A program made the position numbers and the translations under genes. Positions 11,851 through 22,925 of a stretch of 64,000 nucleotides of DNA are shown one piece after another. Origin of the DNA: Piezodorus guildinii (Eukaryota > Arthropoda > Insecta > Hemiptera > Pentatomidae); assembly GCA_023052935.1 (NCBI GenBank), contig CM041294.1, positions 87,838,616 through 87,902,615 of the forward strand. Direction: 5' to 3'. Within the stretch, counting starts at the first letter, position 1. Every line of letters starts with the position of its first letter. The notes below the pieces were generated by a model. The model was not told where the DNA came from, made no database searches, and saw only the letters and a program-made list of their open reading frames with translations.

Positions 11851-12014
11851 CCTCAAGAAACAAGAATTGAACTTAATATTTTAAATTTTTTTTTTTTTTC
11901 GTTTGACAATAAGGTAATTATTGCGTATCTTATGGGCAAGTAGTGTATGTTTTTTTTGGGACTCCTAGGACGCATTGACTATTTTATTTTTTTAATTTCA
12001 ATTATGAACCTTTG

Positions 12015-12240
12015 TAATCGACCCAAAAAAGAAAAATTACCCCCATTCAAAATTTGAGGGTTTACGTTTCAAGATGCGTAATATCCGAACAACTAATAAA
12101 AAAAAGTCGTCTGTCCGCCGTCCGCGTCATTTCTCCGAAACTACTGGACCAATTTTGTTTAGATAGTCTAATGCTATGAACGAATTTCATTAAAATCCAA
12201 ATGAGGCGGGTGGTATCTTATACTTGCTAGTAAATGTTTA
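12015..12240 (+). repeat. Interspersed repeat family B, fragment
   Basis: Family B (my label) shares segments such as gggtttacgtttcaagatgc and catttctccgaaact with 39680-39830, and with inverted copies near 42100 and 63200. No coding frame is conserved. This copy covers only its beginning. Confidence 0.6.
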
Positions 12241-13435
12241 ATATTTGCATAATCGAGTCAAAACTGAATTTTCTAGTTTATCAGAGTCAAACGACTCTTT
12301 TAAATAATTATTTTATTCCGTGTAAAGTAGAAATGGGAGGAGATTAGTATAATAAATTAAACAGAAAAAAATATAATGATCTGGAGTTTACTTACTAGAC
12401 CCATGAGAGAAGCTGACTAGACCAAGATAACACAGTTGCAAGGTATAAATAGCCCATTTCTGGAATAAAAGACTAACTACAATTCTGCTACAGCTGATTT
12501 TGAACCCGGGACTCTTCTCTTAATAATCTTATTATTTCCTATTACTGGACCACTTACTAAACTACTATTAAAACTATTTGTAACACCTATATTTACGAAT
12601 GAGTCTATACAGTCCGGGTAAGATGATGCGTTAATATTACAAATAGATTATGAGTGAGAAGAAGATCTCTGGAAGAGTCTTCTTATGACAAATTCTACGA
12701 TATTTTGTGCGAAGAACGATTGGGGAAAAAAGTAATTTGAAGAACTTCTGGGAACCGTACCAAAGATAAAGGATGAATGAGAAAATTATAAGATGGGAGA
12801 GTAAAAACAAATAAACTTATTCGAGTCTATCAGAAGATGGCGAGGCGTTATCCTCGCGATTGTGGTGAGCCTTCGCAGACAGCACGTCCGAGAAAAGTGT
12901 AGTAATTTTCGCAACCGTCGAAACCGCACCAGTCTTCGGAGGAGAACATGGATCTAAATTTGAACGCGATAATACCTGATTATTTCTAGAGCTTTAAAAC
13001 TGTGAGAATAATGTTCATTGAAGGCATGTCTAGTTTCATTCATTTTTCTTTCTTTTTTGGATAGTGGGAGGTAGGAAAAATCAACGATGGTGTTGAAAGA
13101 ATCATGTCGTTTACTTATTAAAGAACTTTCTGAAACCATTAACCTTGAACATTATCAAACTTTAATTGTATGATGTTATATTTTAATTATTACCATCAAA
13201 AACGTTTCAAGGTGGGACAACTACTATTATATTTCTTCTCTCAGTATATGAAATGATGTCATGATTCTCGGTTTCCGCAAACTACCTCTTTGCTTCTTTT
13301 GACGGAATTCAATACAGTTTTCACAATAATTTAGGACATTTCTTCTGATGGCTTAGAAGTAAAATACATCATTAATTTACATCATTAAATCAAGTCATCG
13401 TAGAATTATTCTTGAAATATAAGTAGTGGTAAAGA
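12241..13435. other. No recognised gene
   Basis: AT-rich sequence. Bases 12830-12960 are slightly GC-richer but have no frame or repeat match I can name. The minus frame 12954-13139 has no recognisable domain. Confidence 0.45.
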
Positions 13436-13530
13436 ACTATGATATACCGTTGGAAAGCGCAAGATTTAAAACAGTTTAATTTGCAATTAAAAAAGTCGTG
13501 AAACTTAATAGAAATCCATCAAAGAGCAAA
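13436..13530 (+). repeat. Family A fragment
   Basis: Contains gatataccgttggaaagc, the most conserved internal family-A segment, with decayed flanks. Confidence 0.6.
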
Positions 13531-13789
13531 TGTTATTAGTAACGTTGTAATGAGAAGGTTATAGTGATTCAGTGTTGCCACCGTACAGAGTCGTACAAGC
13601 TATATTATTCCTTAAAGTGAGCAACATTTTAGAAAAAGCTTATTATTATTTTATTAAGTTGTTAAATTAATTGTAAATTTCTTATAAATTCATATACTAA
13701 CATCGTTATTAAATATTTCTACCGGAATTAGACGTCTTAAGGTCATCAAAAAGGTGTTTTTTTTTTGTTTGTTTTTTTATAATAGAATA

Positions 13790-14465
13790 GAAAATAATCT
13801 TTATTCTGGGACATAGTCCCTTAAGAACAACCAATATGTACAATTAACATATACAATGTATCAGGCCTTAAGACCAAATGATCATGATTAATTCTTATAT
13901 AGAAATGGTGTAAGAAATAAGAATAAAAAAAAAAAGATAAATATATCTATACAATAAAACAAAAGAATAAAATAAATAAGCTTCTTCAGATACATACATT
14001 TACTGAAAAAAACTGTAAAATTGAATTTAATTAATAAATTAAGTTAGGTATGAGCAATTAATAATATTCCTTATCACATTCAAAATCTGATATTTGATAT
14101 AAAACCTCATTGCTCTTGAGCGTCTTTTTGGGAATACAGCAGATATTGAAACAGTTGAGACTTGAATGATGATATAGAAAAACGTGGTGGATATGAGTAG
14201 GTAGAGAATTCCAGAGATTAGTAGAGTGGACAAGAAAGTAATGATCAAAAATTGTTGTTCTATGGGTAGAAATGTAAAGGTCAGAATGGCGAGACCTTGT
14301 TTCGAGGGAGTGGATTGACGATTTAAATTGTAGAAAACTGAGGATATAGGAAGTGAGCTGGGTGTTAATAGTTTGGCAAAGGAATGATTCTAGGAAATAT
14401 TGTCTGTGAATCGGGGAGAATTGTGTTTGTGTGTGTGCTGAGCCTCTTTCAAAAACGGCGAGTTA
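13790..14465 (-). pseudogene. Non-LTR retrotransposon 3' end (minus strand)
   Basis: On the minus strand a broken frame gives a C-terminal segment with STHRTTIFDHYF then LWNSLPTHI, close in order to the 44-kb element (RPHRTAAFDRSF then VWNSIPSHI). A 3' UTR then ends in a motif meaning 'gggac..gtcccagaataa' (reverse of ttattctgggacatagtccc at 13800-13819). The same end motif occurs at 44625-44645 (plus) and near 42660 (minus), so these belong to one family. Only the last third of the ORF and the UTR remain. Confidence 0.7.
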
Positions 14466-14484
14466 GGAACGTATATGACTGAAA

Positions 14485-14885
14485 TGTTAGAGAAACTTTT
14501 ACACTTCGTACCATGCATTTCACACATTTTTATTCATTTTCTTAAAAACGGTTAGAGCCACTAGATTTTGTTAAACTCGCTAGATCCGTGTTAAATTTAA
14601 TTTTATGGAGGTTTCATTCTGTGGCTTCTTATAATTGTCTTCTTCTGATATACTATTAACTTCGTAGATTCAAAAAATAATAATAACATCATCTAGATAG
14701 CGTTTAAGTAACATAACTAAAGAAGAAATGTTCAAAATATTTTTTAGGTAGATTTGTTTCTCCGTACATAAGGATAGTAATATAGATATATTATTAGCTG
14801 TAGATTTGAAAAAAAAAAGAAGTTATCTTATGTAAAAAGTTGTAAAAGGTAATGTTAAGTGACGAATAGTGCATAAACTTAAGTG
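14485..14885 (+). repeat. Family A fragment
   Basis: Middle part of family A, recognisable by accatgcatttc, aaaacggtta and gtgacgaatag in the usual order. Both ends are lost; the (TA)n tract follows downstream. Confidence 0.6.
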
Positions 14886-14959
14886 TTTATTGTACATAAT
14901 TTTATATTATTTATTATATTTTATATTTATATTATATTTACATATGTTTCTTACGAAAA

Positions 14960-14962
<3 letters not shown>

Positions 14963-15028
<66 letters not shown>
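14963..15028. repeat. (TA)n microsatellite
   Basis: About 66 bases of TA dinucleotides with one TTA interruption near 14998. Confidence 0.95.
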
Positions 15029-15031
<3 letters not shown>

Positions 15032-16539
15032 TTTTTTTTCCAATCCAAATATTTATTTCATACTTCTTAAATTGATTTACTGGCACCAATTTTTTTTTTT
15101 TTTTGTTATTTAATAAAAACGTTTTTAAAATCTTATTTTTTTTCGTTAAAAATAGTACCCTGAAATCGATTTCCGAAATCCTAGTTTCAATCCCATTTTG
15201 AAAATATCTCAGCAATGCTGTCAATTACTAAAAATAAAAAAAATAAATCTTTTTCTCGGACTGGTCTAAGTATATAGGAAGCTACAAGCAATGACTTTGA
15301 ATTAGGATTAGGTGGAATCGCATTGCTGCACTCATGAGAGACTATTAAGGAAAGAATTTTCTTAAGAAAGGTTCTTTTTCGCCCCGGCTGGAAGTAGATA
15401 GGGAGTAATGTAGGCTACAAGTTTACTTATTAGGCGAATTCCGAGCTAGCCGGGGGAGCCGACACAGATTCGCCTAGCCAGAGCTCGCCAAAGGATTTAT
15501 TGCCTAGCCAAAGGACTCTCCCCTTCCTATATAAAGGATAAAGGCGCACTTAATTAGCCAAAGGATACTCGGATCAAAAAGGCCGGTGTAAATTCCTTGT
15601 TTACCATTTTTTTTCCCCCCGAATCCTGCGAAATAACAATTAATTTCATTACCCATATTAATAATTACCACTACGCATATTAATTCCATTATTTATGTGT
15701 AACTATATATCGTACAACGTTTCGGGCACATCAATTTAGGTGAACAAAAGTCAAGTCAAAAGTTTGGAATTTTTGAGTGCTTAAACTTTTTATTATTAGT
15801 TGGTAAGACGCTCAGTACTATTATTTCTAGCCATAACGTGTTCTCAAATATATAATAAATGAGTGAATCATTCCTGTTCGCACAAGTGATTAATAATCGG
15901 TAGTGGGATTTCTTTACTCGGTGGCCATTAATTGTGTTCAAGATGTGTAGCGCAAAGTCTTTTTGCTTTTATTTAACAATTGACATTGCTGAGACAAGTA
16001 AGACATTATATTTCCACATTCGTTATTAAATATACATTGCGATCTACCTGTAGAGTTAATTTAGCAATTCGTAAATCTATGACCCAATTCAATTACAAAA
16101 AACTATATAACTCCCAAGTTAACCAAGGATTTGTTTGTAGGATTTGTGTCATAAATCCTTCTAATTTTTGCACTTTTTTGCTTTTTGGGGATACACGCTT
16201 TTTTCAGACACAACACTCCGAATCAAGAGTTTTACAATCAATAATTAGAAGAATTTATAATTATGATTTATGATTCAACTTTAAAAATCATTTTTTCATT
16301 CTTATTTTAAATTGTATTTGTTTTGAGTTAAAAAGGTTATGAAACATATATTTCCTCAGAATAAATGTAACTTTAAATGTAAAAAAAAATAAATAAATAA
16401 AATAAAGCACTTAAAAATGATATTTAAACATAAATAAAAATGTATGTCATATTTAACAAGATATGGTAAATATGGTGTGCGAATATAGTAACTTAATGTA
16501 GTTCAACCGTAAGACTTGGAAAAAATCTATTGCTCTCAT
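15029..16539. other. No recognised gene; contains a GC-richer patch with a repeated motif
   Basis: Bases 15410-15600 are GC-richer than their surroundings and contain gccaaagga three times (near 15488, 15504, 15558), partly as tagccaaagga. A short plus frame at 15980-16273 (97 codons) has no domain I recognise. The rest is AT-rich. Confidence 0.45.
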
Positions 16540-16540
16540 A

Positions 16541-16576
<36 letters not shown>
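16540..16576. repeat. (AT)n/(GT)n microsatellite
   Basis: About 23 bases of AT pass directly into about 14 bases of GT. Confidence 0.9.
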
Positions 16577-18044
16577 TCTGAGTTAAATCAAGAATTTTAT
16601 TATTCCTGATTACATTATTATGTTCACAAATGTTAATATTTCACCAAGGGAGGTTGCTCTTAGATGTCAGTATTGGAGTTCTATATAGTTAAGGAATTCT
16701 TTTTTTAGTCAAGTTAATCATACATTATGTTTGTAAATCAATTTATTATTTGAAGCCTTACTAACTTTACTTATAATACAATCTTTATTTTAGCATTTTT
16801 TAATTCCTTATTTATTTCACTAAGAAGAAGAATTACATATGCATGTATATAAATATCATGGAATAGTTATTGACAACTTGAAATCTAATTGAATAAAATA
16901 ACTTCTTTTATAAATTTTACGTATTTTCCTTAAAATAAATCTATAATTAAAAAATGAAATAAAGAAGGATAAATATGTCAATAATTGATTTTACCTTTCG
17001 ATATTATTTTTATTGATTTCAAAAGTAAATTAACTCGAATTTATTGTAACTAGAAATAGTCTAACCTTAAAAAGCATCAATATGTTGAGTTAAAAATAAA
17101 AGTTCACTTTCCCATTTAAATGTTACTACATCTGATGAAATATACACAATTATTTTATATTCTGTTTTTAATTTGTCTAAGTTTTCATTTATTAAATCCT
17201 TATGTTAGTTTGATATACTTAAATAGACAAGATCATTGGTTATTAATTATCATATTGCGCAATGTTATCAAATATGTACATATATACGTAATTTCATTCA
17301 GTTTATCTTTAAAATTATATTTAAAAACATTTGTTTTCTTACATAGTTATTATTTATTATGTACTATACCATTACATATTTCCATACTTATTAACTCATA
17401 GATACATATGTTGATGTTTTATTTCTGCATGCATCATTAGTTTTTCATGTGTATTTTTTAAAAATGGTTTGTATTATGGATATAATATGTATATATACAG
17501 TATATACTACATTTAAATCTACAACGCACAAAGTGTATATACAATATGTATATGTGTGTGTGTGTGTGTGTGTGTAATATAACTAATTAATCATATATAC
17601 ATAAAATAGCTAACTAATCAAGTATTTAATACAATAGCAATATCTGAAATTTAATTTGAAGCTGAAATGAATACCTTTCCATCTGAATTCCAAATACTGA
17701 CGTCCTGGTGTCCATTTTCAGTAGTATTTTTCTCCTGCTCCTCACACCTTAACATGACACTTGCTACAATTAACTTATAACACTTAACAAACTGTTATAT
17801 AACATTAAAATGCAAAATAATGTTTGAAGGACTACATCATCCAACAGAAGTCGAAGACAGACTGAGGAGCGGTAGATGTTGAAGAGTGTGCAGGTCTGGA
17901 CATGCTCGGCCACGATCAGGACAATATCAGGCCATGGTCGGGTAGTTCATCTTGTTCTGCTATTTAGTTCAAGTAGTTCACCGGTGCATAGTTCGTCGAT
18001 AACTACTCTTGAACATGCTAAATTATATTAAAATAACTTCAAAA
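16577..18044. other. AT-rich stretch without a recognised gene
   Basis: A (GT)n tract lies at about 17552-17575. The frame 17120-17401 is low-complexity and hydrophobic with no known domain. A slightly GC-richer patch lies at 17830-17950. Confidence 0.45.
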
Positions 18045-18167
18045 CATCAAAAAGAAAATTCATAATGATGGAGTTTTGTTGACCGTTGAGAAATTAGATG
18101 AGGAAGATGGTTGGGGGTGCGGTCATAAATTAAAAACACACATTTAAAATAAATGTTATTTTAATTA

Positions 18168-18215
18168 TGTGCCGACGTTTCGGCCTACAATGTGGGCCTT
18201 CATCAGGGCTAAAAG
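18168..18215 (-). ncRNA. Hammerhead-ribozyme-like motif (left arm)
   Basis: Exact reverse complement of the core at 19036-19074: CTGATGA, GGCC/GGCC stem, GAAACGTC on the minus strand. Confidence 0.6.
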
Positions 18216-19030
18216 AAACAAGATAACAACCTATGTAATTATAGACTTAATAATGCGTTAGGTATATAATAATAATATGACAGTAATAAATTAAGGGAAC
18301 ATAAATAATATTAAATGTAAAATGATAATAAGATGACAATAATAAAGTATGGAAATAAGGTGACAGTTATAAAGTATGGAAATAAACAAAATTAAGATGA
18401 TAGTTATAAAGTATGGAAGTAAACATAATTGAGATGATAATATTGTAATGAGAATATATAAAGAGAGACTAAGTAAATGAAAAAAATGATAAAGGAAAAA
18501 TATGTGAACAATTAAAATAATTTAAATTTTTAAAAAAATGTAATATTAAACTAATAATTATATGTGAGGATATCACTATATGTGAGGATTAAAAATTTAA
18601 ATTATTTTTTATTCATACTGTTTCTCTTTTGTAATGACTATATTTTTTTTATATATTACCTATACTCTTAACTATGTTTTTAATATATTACCGTCATATA
18701 TCAACTCAAAATTGTTAATATTTAAAATTTTAATTGTTCACATATTTTTCCTTTATCATTTTTTTCATTTACTTAGTCTCTCTTTATATATTCTCATTAC
18801 AATATTATCATCTCAATTATGTTTACTTCCATACTTTATAACTATCATCTTAATTTTGTTTATTTCCATACTTTGTAACTGTCACCTTATTTCCATACTT
18901 TATTATTGTCATCTTATTATCATTTTACATTTAATATTATTTATGTTCCCTTAATTTATTACTGTCATATTATTATTATATACCTAACGCATTATTAAGT
19001 CTATAATTACATAGGTTGTTATCTTGTTTC

Positions 19031-19080
19031 TTTTAGCCCTGATGAAGGCCCACATTGTAGGCCGAAACGTCGGCACATAA
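19031..19080 (+). ncRNA. Hammerhead-ribozyme-like motif (right arm)
   Basis: CTGATGA at 19039-19045, one extra A, stem II GGCC (19047-19050) with GGCC (19060-19063), GAAA at 19064-19067, and GTC at 19069-19071 as the canonical cleavage triplet. GCC (19036-19038) and GGC (19072-19074) can begin stem I. Stem III would be the self-complementary ACGT, expected to be stable only as a dimer. This is the best match in the window to the hammerhead consensus, but the extra A between the core and stem II is non-canonical. Confidence 0.6.
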
Positions 19081-19159
19081 TTAAAATAACATTTATTTTA
19101 AATGTGTGTTTTTAATTTATGACCGCACCCCCAACCATCTTCCTCATCAAAAAGAAAAT

Positions 19160-19615
19160 GATTTTTTTCGTGATTTTTGGTTTTAGCTATTGTATGCCTT
19201 CCTCATAACATTATAAAGTGGGTAAATAATCTTCAAAACACAAAAAAAATAAGTTAAAATCAAGTAAATTACTGAATGTTAGTGAATCCTGAATGCTTTT
19301 GCCAACCACTGTCTATGTATATGTATGTATGTACATATATATTTATTCATTTTATTTTAGTGTTATTAGAAAATAATATTTTCCGGCAATTTCTGTTAAA
19401 ATAGATCAAATTATAATATAAACATTAAGATGTAGGATGAATAAATGCGAAGTGCACCCTCTGTTCATTGAGCATTGTGTTAAGTTAGAGGAATATTCAG
19501 ATTCCATTTAACATCAACATGCAAATATTAATTTATTATTCATATTAGGTATTACTTCGGGATTTGCTATATTCTAGGAAATTATAAGAAATAAACTTCT
19601 ATTTTTAATGTGAGA
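19160..19615. other. No recognised feature
   Basis: AT-rich DNA between the palindrome and the 5' region of the Jockey-like element. Confidence 0.45.
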
Positions 19616-19933
19616 TCTGCGCATGCGCGTGAGTATAGCAGTAATCTTTCAAGTCGGCTCTCGGATTTCTTGCTTTTGCAGTTGGATTTCACTTCAGCAC
19701 AGTCTTGAAAACATCATCAGACTTCAGGATAACAACAGTTATTATTTGAGCAAACAACGGTAAGTTGTGTTATAATTTACAGTGAAAAGTGAATGCTGAG
19801 TCACCTCTTCATATCAGCTGATTGCCAATAGCCCGGGAAGGCTGGCATTTTTTTTTAAGTTATTGTTTTTTCCCCCATTCGGTTATTATTTAATTACTTT
19901 CTATACATGAAATGCGATATTATCATTAAGTAA

Positions 19934-21130
19934 TGTCCTCCAAAGTTTCAACTAAAAGATCTAGATCTAGTGGTTCGATCCCGTCTCATACAAAACAAAG
20001 ACCCGCCGTGATATTAATAAAATATTAAATCTACAAGCAACCCCTTCAGTTACTAATTCAGAATCTGAACCACAATCTGGCACATCGTCACAAGAGATGA
20101 CTGACGAATCTCCGTTTTTCACCCCAAATCCGTTTCAGATTTTACATAATGAAAAAGAAAACATGGAATCTACTCCTATACCTAGTGAACCACGGCCTCC
20201 TCCAATATTTGTCAAAAATATTAGAAAATTCCAGTTGTTGTGTGCGCAATTTAACAAAATTACCGAATCTACCAGCTGCTACTGTATGAGTAGAATTAAT
20301 TATACCAAAATATCTCCTACTACTGCCGAGACATATAGAAAAATAGTGAAATATCTAACTGAAACCAAAGCAGATTTCCATACCTATCAGCTACGCCAAG
20401 AGAGGGCTTTAACGGTTGTAATCAGAAACTTACACCCCTCGACACCAGTTGAAGCTATTTAAGAAGAACTAACGGAGATAGGTTATAAAGTGCGGCTAGT
20501 CACTAATGCCCTAAAGGATAAAATTCCTCTACCTCTCTTTTTTGTGGACTTGGAACCAGCAGAAGGAGTTGAAAAAATCTATGACCTCAATAGATTGTAC
20601 TATTCCAGTGTAAGAGTTGAAAAACCTTACACAAAAAGAAAGATTATTCAGTGCCATAATTGTCAAACATATGGTCATACTAAAACTTACTGTCATCACA
20701 TACCATGCTGCGTGAAATGCGGTGAACTGCAAAAGTCTGTGGATTGTACGAAACCAAAATCAACACCCGCTGTATGTGCTCACTGCCTCAAGGACCACCC
20801 GGCCAACTATAAAGGATGCCAAATCTATAAGGAACTCAGGACCAGGTTTCAAAAACCTCAAGTACTGGATGAAACAACAAGACAGGCAAGCACCAGAAGA
20901 GAACCCTCAAAACTTATTGATGCCAATTTATCATTTGCCCACCTACTTGGAGGTGGGAATCAAAGTACCGAAGCCGTGGCCCTGCCGGAACTAATAAATA
21001 TACCTCAATCCGTGTCCACATATACCTCTTCCTCAATATGTAACCAATCCTAAAAATCCTAATCCACCACAAACCTCTACTATTCCTCCAAGCACCAATA
21101 ATGGGGTTTCAGAACCACTAATTCTCGTGG
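19934..21130 (+). pseudogene. Jockey-like ORF1 (gag-like, zinc knuckles)
   Basis: This encodes the RNA-binding ORF1 protein of Jockey-type elements. A start near 19934 (MSSKVSTKRSRSSGS) is cut by a frameshift near 20005. The main frame runs 20097-20460, hits an in-frame TAA, and continues unchanged at 20463-21053. The C-terminal frame (numbered from 20490) has three knuckles. The first is CX2CX4HX4C at residues 55-68. The second, from CVKC to VDC, has Gln where His is normal. The third is CX2CX3HX6C (CAHCLKDH...GC). One frameshift and one stop mean it is inactive. Confidence 0.8.
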
Positions 21131-21330
21131 ACGGACATTGCAGTCTGCACTCAACTCCCGACGCTTTCATCTCAAACCTCCCGATTCTCCTACCTACTGG
21201 CCAACAGATCCTAACCGTAATCCTGACATCCTCGACTTCTTCATCCACAGCGGATTAGGCTCCCTGAACTATTCCGTAACTCGCCTTGATGAACTGTCCT
21301 CTGATCATAGCCCATTGATCCTAAATGTTT
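21131..21330 (+). pseudogene. C-terminal fragment of Jockey-like endonuclease
   Basis: The frame from 21138 reads PTYWPTDPNRNPDILDFFI, a highly characteristic Jockey EN segment, followed by LDELSSDHSPLIL with the catalytic SDH motif. The N-terminal catalytic residues (N, E and first D/H regions) are absent because of the deletion at about 21120-21135. Confidence 0.85.
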
Positions 21331-22396
21331 CCATAACTCCTATTCCTAAACCTGTCCCACCGTCATTCATTCACTCACTCATCCTTCATCATTCAGGCCC
21401 TGTCAACTGGAACCTCCTCCGCGAAATCCTCACCAATGATATTGACCTCAGAGTATCTCTCAAAACCCCAACTGACCTAGATGATGCCGTATATTCCTTT
21501 ACAACCTCGATTCTACAAGCTGCCTGTACTGCCTCCTGTCCAATACAATCCCATATAATTTCTTACAAAAGCCATTTACCACAACACCTGAAAGACCTCA
21601 TCAACACCAAAACGCCGAGCCAGATCATTATGGCAACGCACCCGCCACCCAGAAGATCGCCGCTCTTACAACTTTTTTTGTAGAAAATTAAAGCGGGAGT
21701 TGGCGATTTTTCGTTCTCAATCCTACAATTCCTACCTCTCCTCTCTCTCGACTCGTGACAATGCACTATGGAATGTCACGAAGAAAATTCTAAAATCTCA
21801 CACCATTTCCGATCCTCCTCAGCACCGTGATAGTTCCTGGGCTGCTTCCGACAAGGATAAAGCCGAGGAATTTGCACAGCACCTTTCCAAAGTTTTCACT
21901 CCTCATCCTGATCTCAATAAAGCATACTGCTACAGTTGAAGAGTTCCTTACGTCACCAATACCACTATCCTTACCACCCAAAGCAGTTAATCCCTCTGAG
22001 GTCAAATATTTTCTTAAGAAGCTTCCTCTCCGTAAATCCCCTGGATATGATCTCCTCACTCCTGAGATCTTAAGACAACTTCCACCTAAAGTCATTACAT
22101 TCCTTACATATATCTATAACTGTATCCTACGCACTACCTATTTCCCTCTGTTGTGGAAACACTCGACTATCATCCTTTTCCTAAAACCAGGCAAACCCTC
22201 CAACTGTAAGTCATCTTACAGACCTATTAGCCTACTTCCAATCCTCTACAAAATCTTCGAAAAACTCCTACTAAAACGAATCCTAGCCAAATTTCAAAAT
22301 TTTCCTTCACATCAGTTTGGATTACCTCAACATTCCACGGTTCAGCAAGGACTCCGCGTTGTGGGCCACATTTCCTCCGCCCTTTCAAATCCGTAA
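21331..22396 (+). pseudogene. Linker and N-terminal RT part of Jockey-like ORF2
   Basis: The frame changes twice: 21138-21683, then 21700-21939, then the frame of 21827-22396 from about 21945. The last carries RT block 0-2 features: LPLRKSPGYDLLTPEIL, then FLKPGKPSNCKSSYRPISLL (fingers, with the invariant YRPISLL) and HQFGLPQHST. The chain stops after HISSALSNP, before motif A and the FADD box, so no polymerase can be made. Confidence 0.85.
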
Positions 22397-22439
22397 AGAA
22401 CCGTCGGAAGAATAATAGTTTTATAAATTTTAAGTTTAG

Positions 22440-22925
22440 ATAGAGTTCAAACCTTTAAGTTTAGAGCTAAGTTATTTAGCAACTGAATAATAACACGCAT
22501 TTCCCACCTTTAACCGGGACTTTATTTCGTCCTGGATTTCATTTTTTCTTGTTATCATTGAACCTAAGTACTTGAATTTCTCTACTTGTTCAAAAGTATG
22601 CCCTGATACATCAATACCACCAAGATCGACACCGTTTCTGCTACTAATCATATATTTCGTCTTCTCGGTATTTAATTCGAATCCTATTTCTTTACCGGTT
22701 TTTATTAACACACTTGTATTCAGTTGTATGGTTTCTGTGTCTTCTCCTAGCAGTACCAAATACCAAACCTTTCTCGGTACACGTCACTTTTTCTATGACA
22801 TATTCTAAAGCTATATTAAATAAAACAGGTGAAAGAGAGTCACCCTGTTTTAAACCCGATCGCACCACAAATTTCTCGGAGTAATTATGACCGATTCTAA
22901 CTTTATAGAATAATTTAAGCTGTAG
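22440..22925 (-). pseudogene. Reverse transcriptase fragment of an RTE-like element (minus strand)
   Basis: On the minus strand, the upstream part (22800-22900) reads VVRSGLKQGDSLSPVLFNIA, the RT 'QGDSLSP' block. After a gap around the FADD position, the frame 22472-22759 gives GFELNTEKTKYMISSRNG then FKYLGSMITRKNEIQDEIK, the thumb-side region. This is the same broad type as the C-terminal fragment at 31795-32200. Truncated at both ends. Confidence 0.85.

Larger units (their letters stand above)
18045..19159. mobile_element. Palindromic PLE-related element with ~420-bp arms
   Basis: Arms about 18097-18518 and 18727-19146 are near-identical reverse complements (I see a single substitution near 18330/18876) around a ~208-bp AT-rich spacer. 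A one-sided tail at 18060-18096, read on the minus strand, contains taatttctcaacggtcaac, almost the same as the tail of the 10.9-kb palindrome. Flanks share catcaaaaagaaaat (18045-18059 and 19145-19159); the first four bases may belong to the arm, so the duplication is 11-15 bp. Each arm has a hammerhead-like motif. Long frames inside (for example 18634-18954) are AT-rich artefacts. Confidence 0.8.
19616..22396 (+). mobile_element. Jockey-like non-LTR element, internally deleted and 3'-truncated
   Basis: The order is a GC-richer 5' UTR (about 19616-19933), a gag-like ORF1, the C-terminal part of an endonuclease and the first part of an RT. About the first two thirds of the endonuclease are missing: ORF1 sequence near 21120 runs straight into the last EN segment. 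The copy stops near 22396, before RT motif A. The Jockey fragment at 52542 starts almost exactly where this one ends, and both use similar codons, so they probably represent one family. No poly-A tail or target duplication is seen. Confidence 0.8.

Noticed and set aside
15700..15760. Reverse of acaacgtttcgggc resembles GAAACGTTG
   Set aside because: No core half and no stem II at the expected distance.
17120..17401. 93-codon frame of mostly Leu, Ile, Tyr
   Set aside because: Composition is what AT-rich DNA gives by chance; no conservation evidence.
18634..18954. 106-codon hydrophobic frame
   Set aside because: It lies across the spacer and arm of the 18-kb palindrome, is AT-rich and low complexity; a chance frame.
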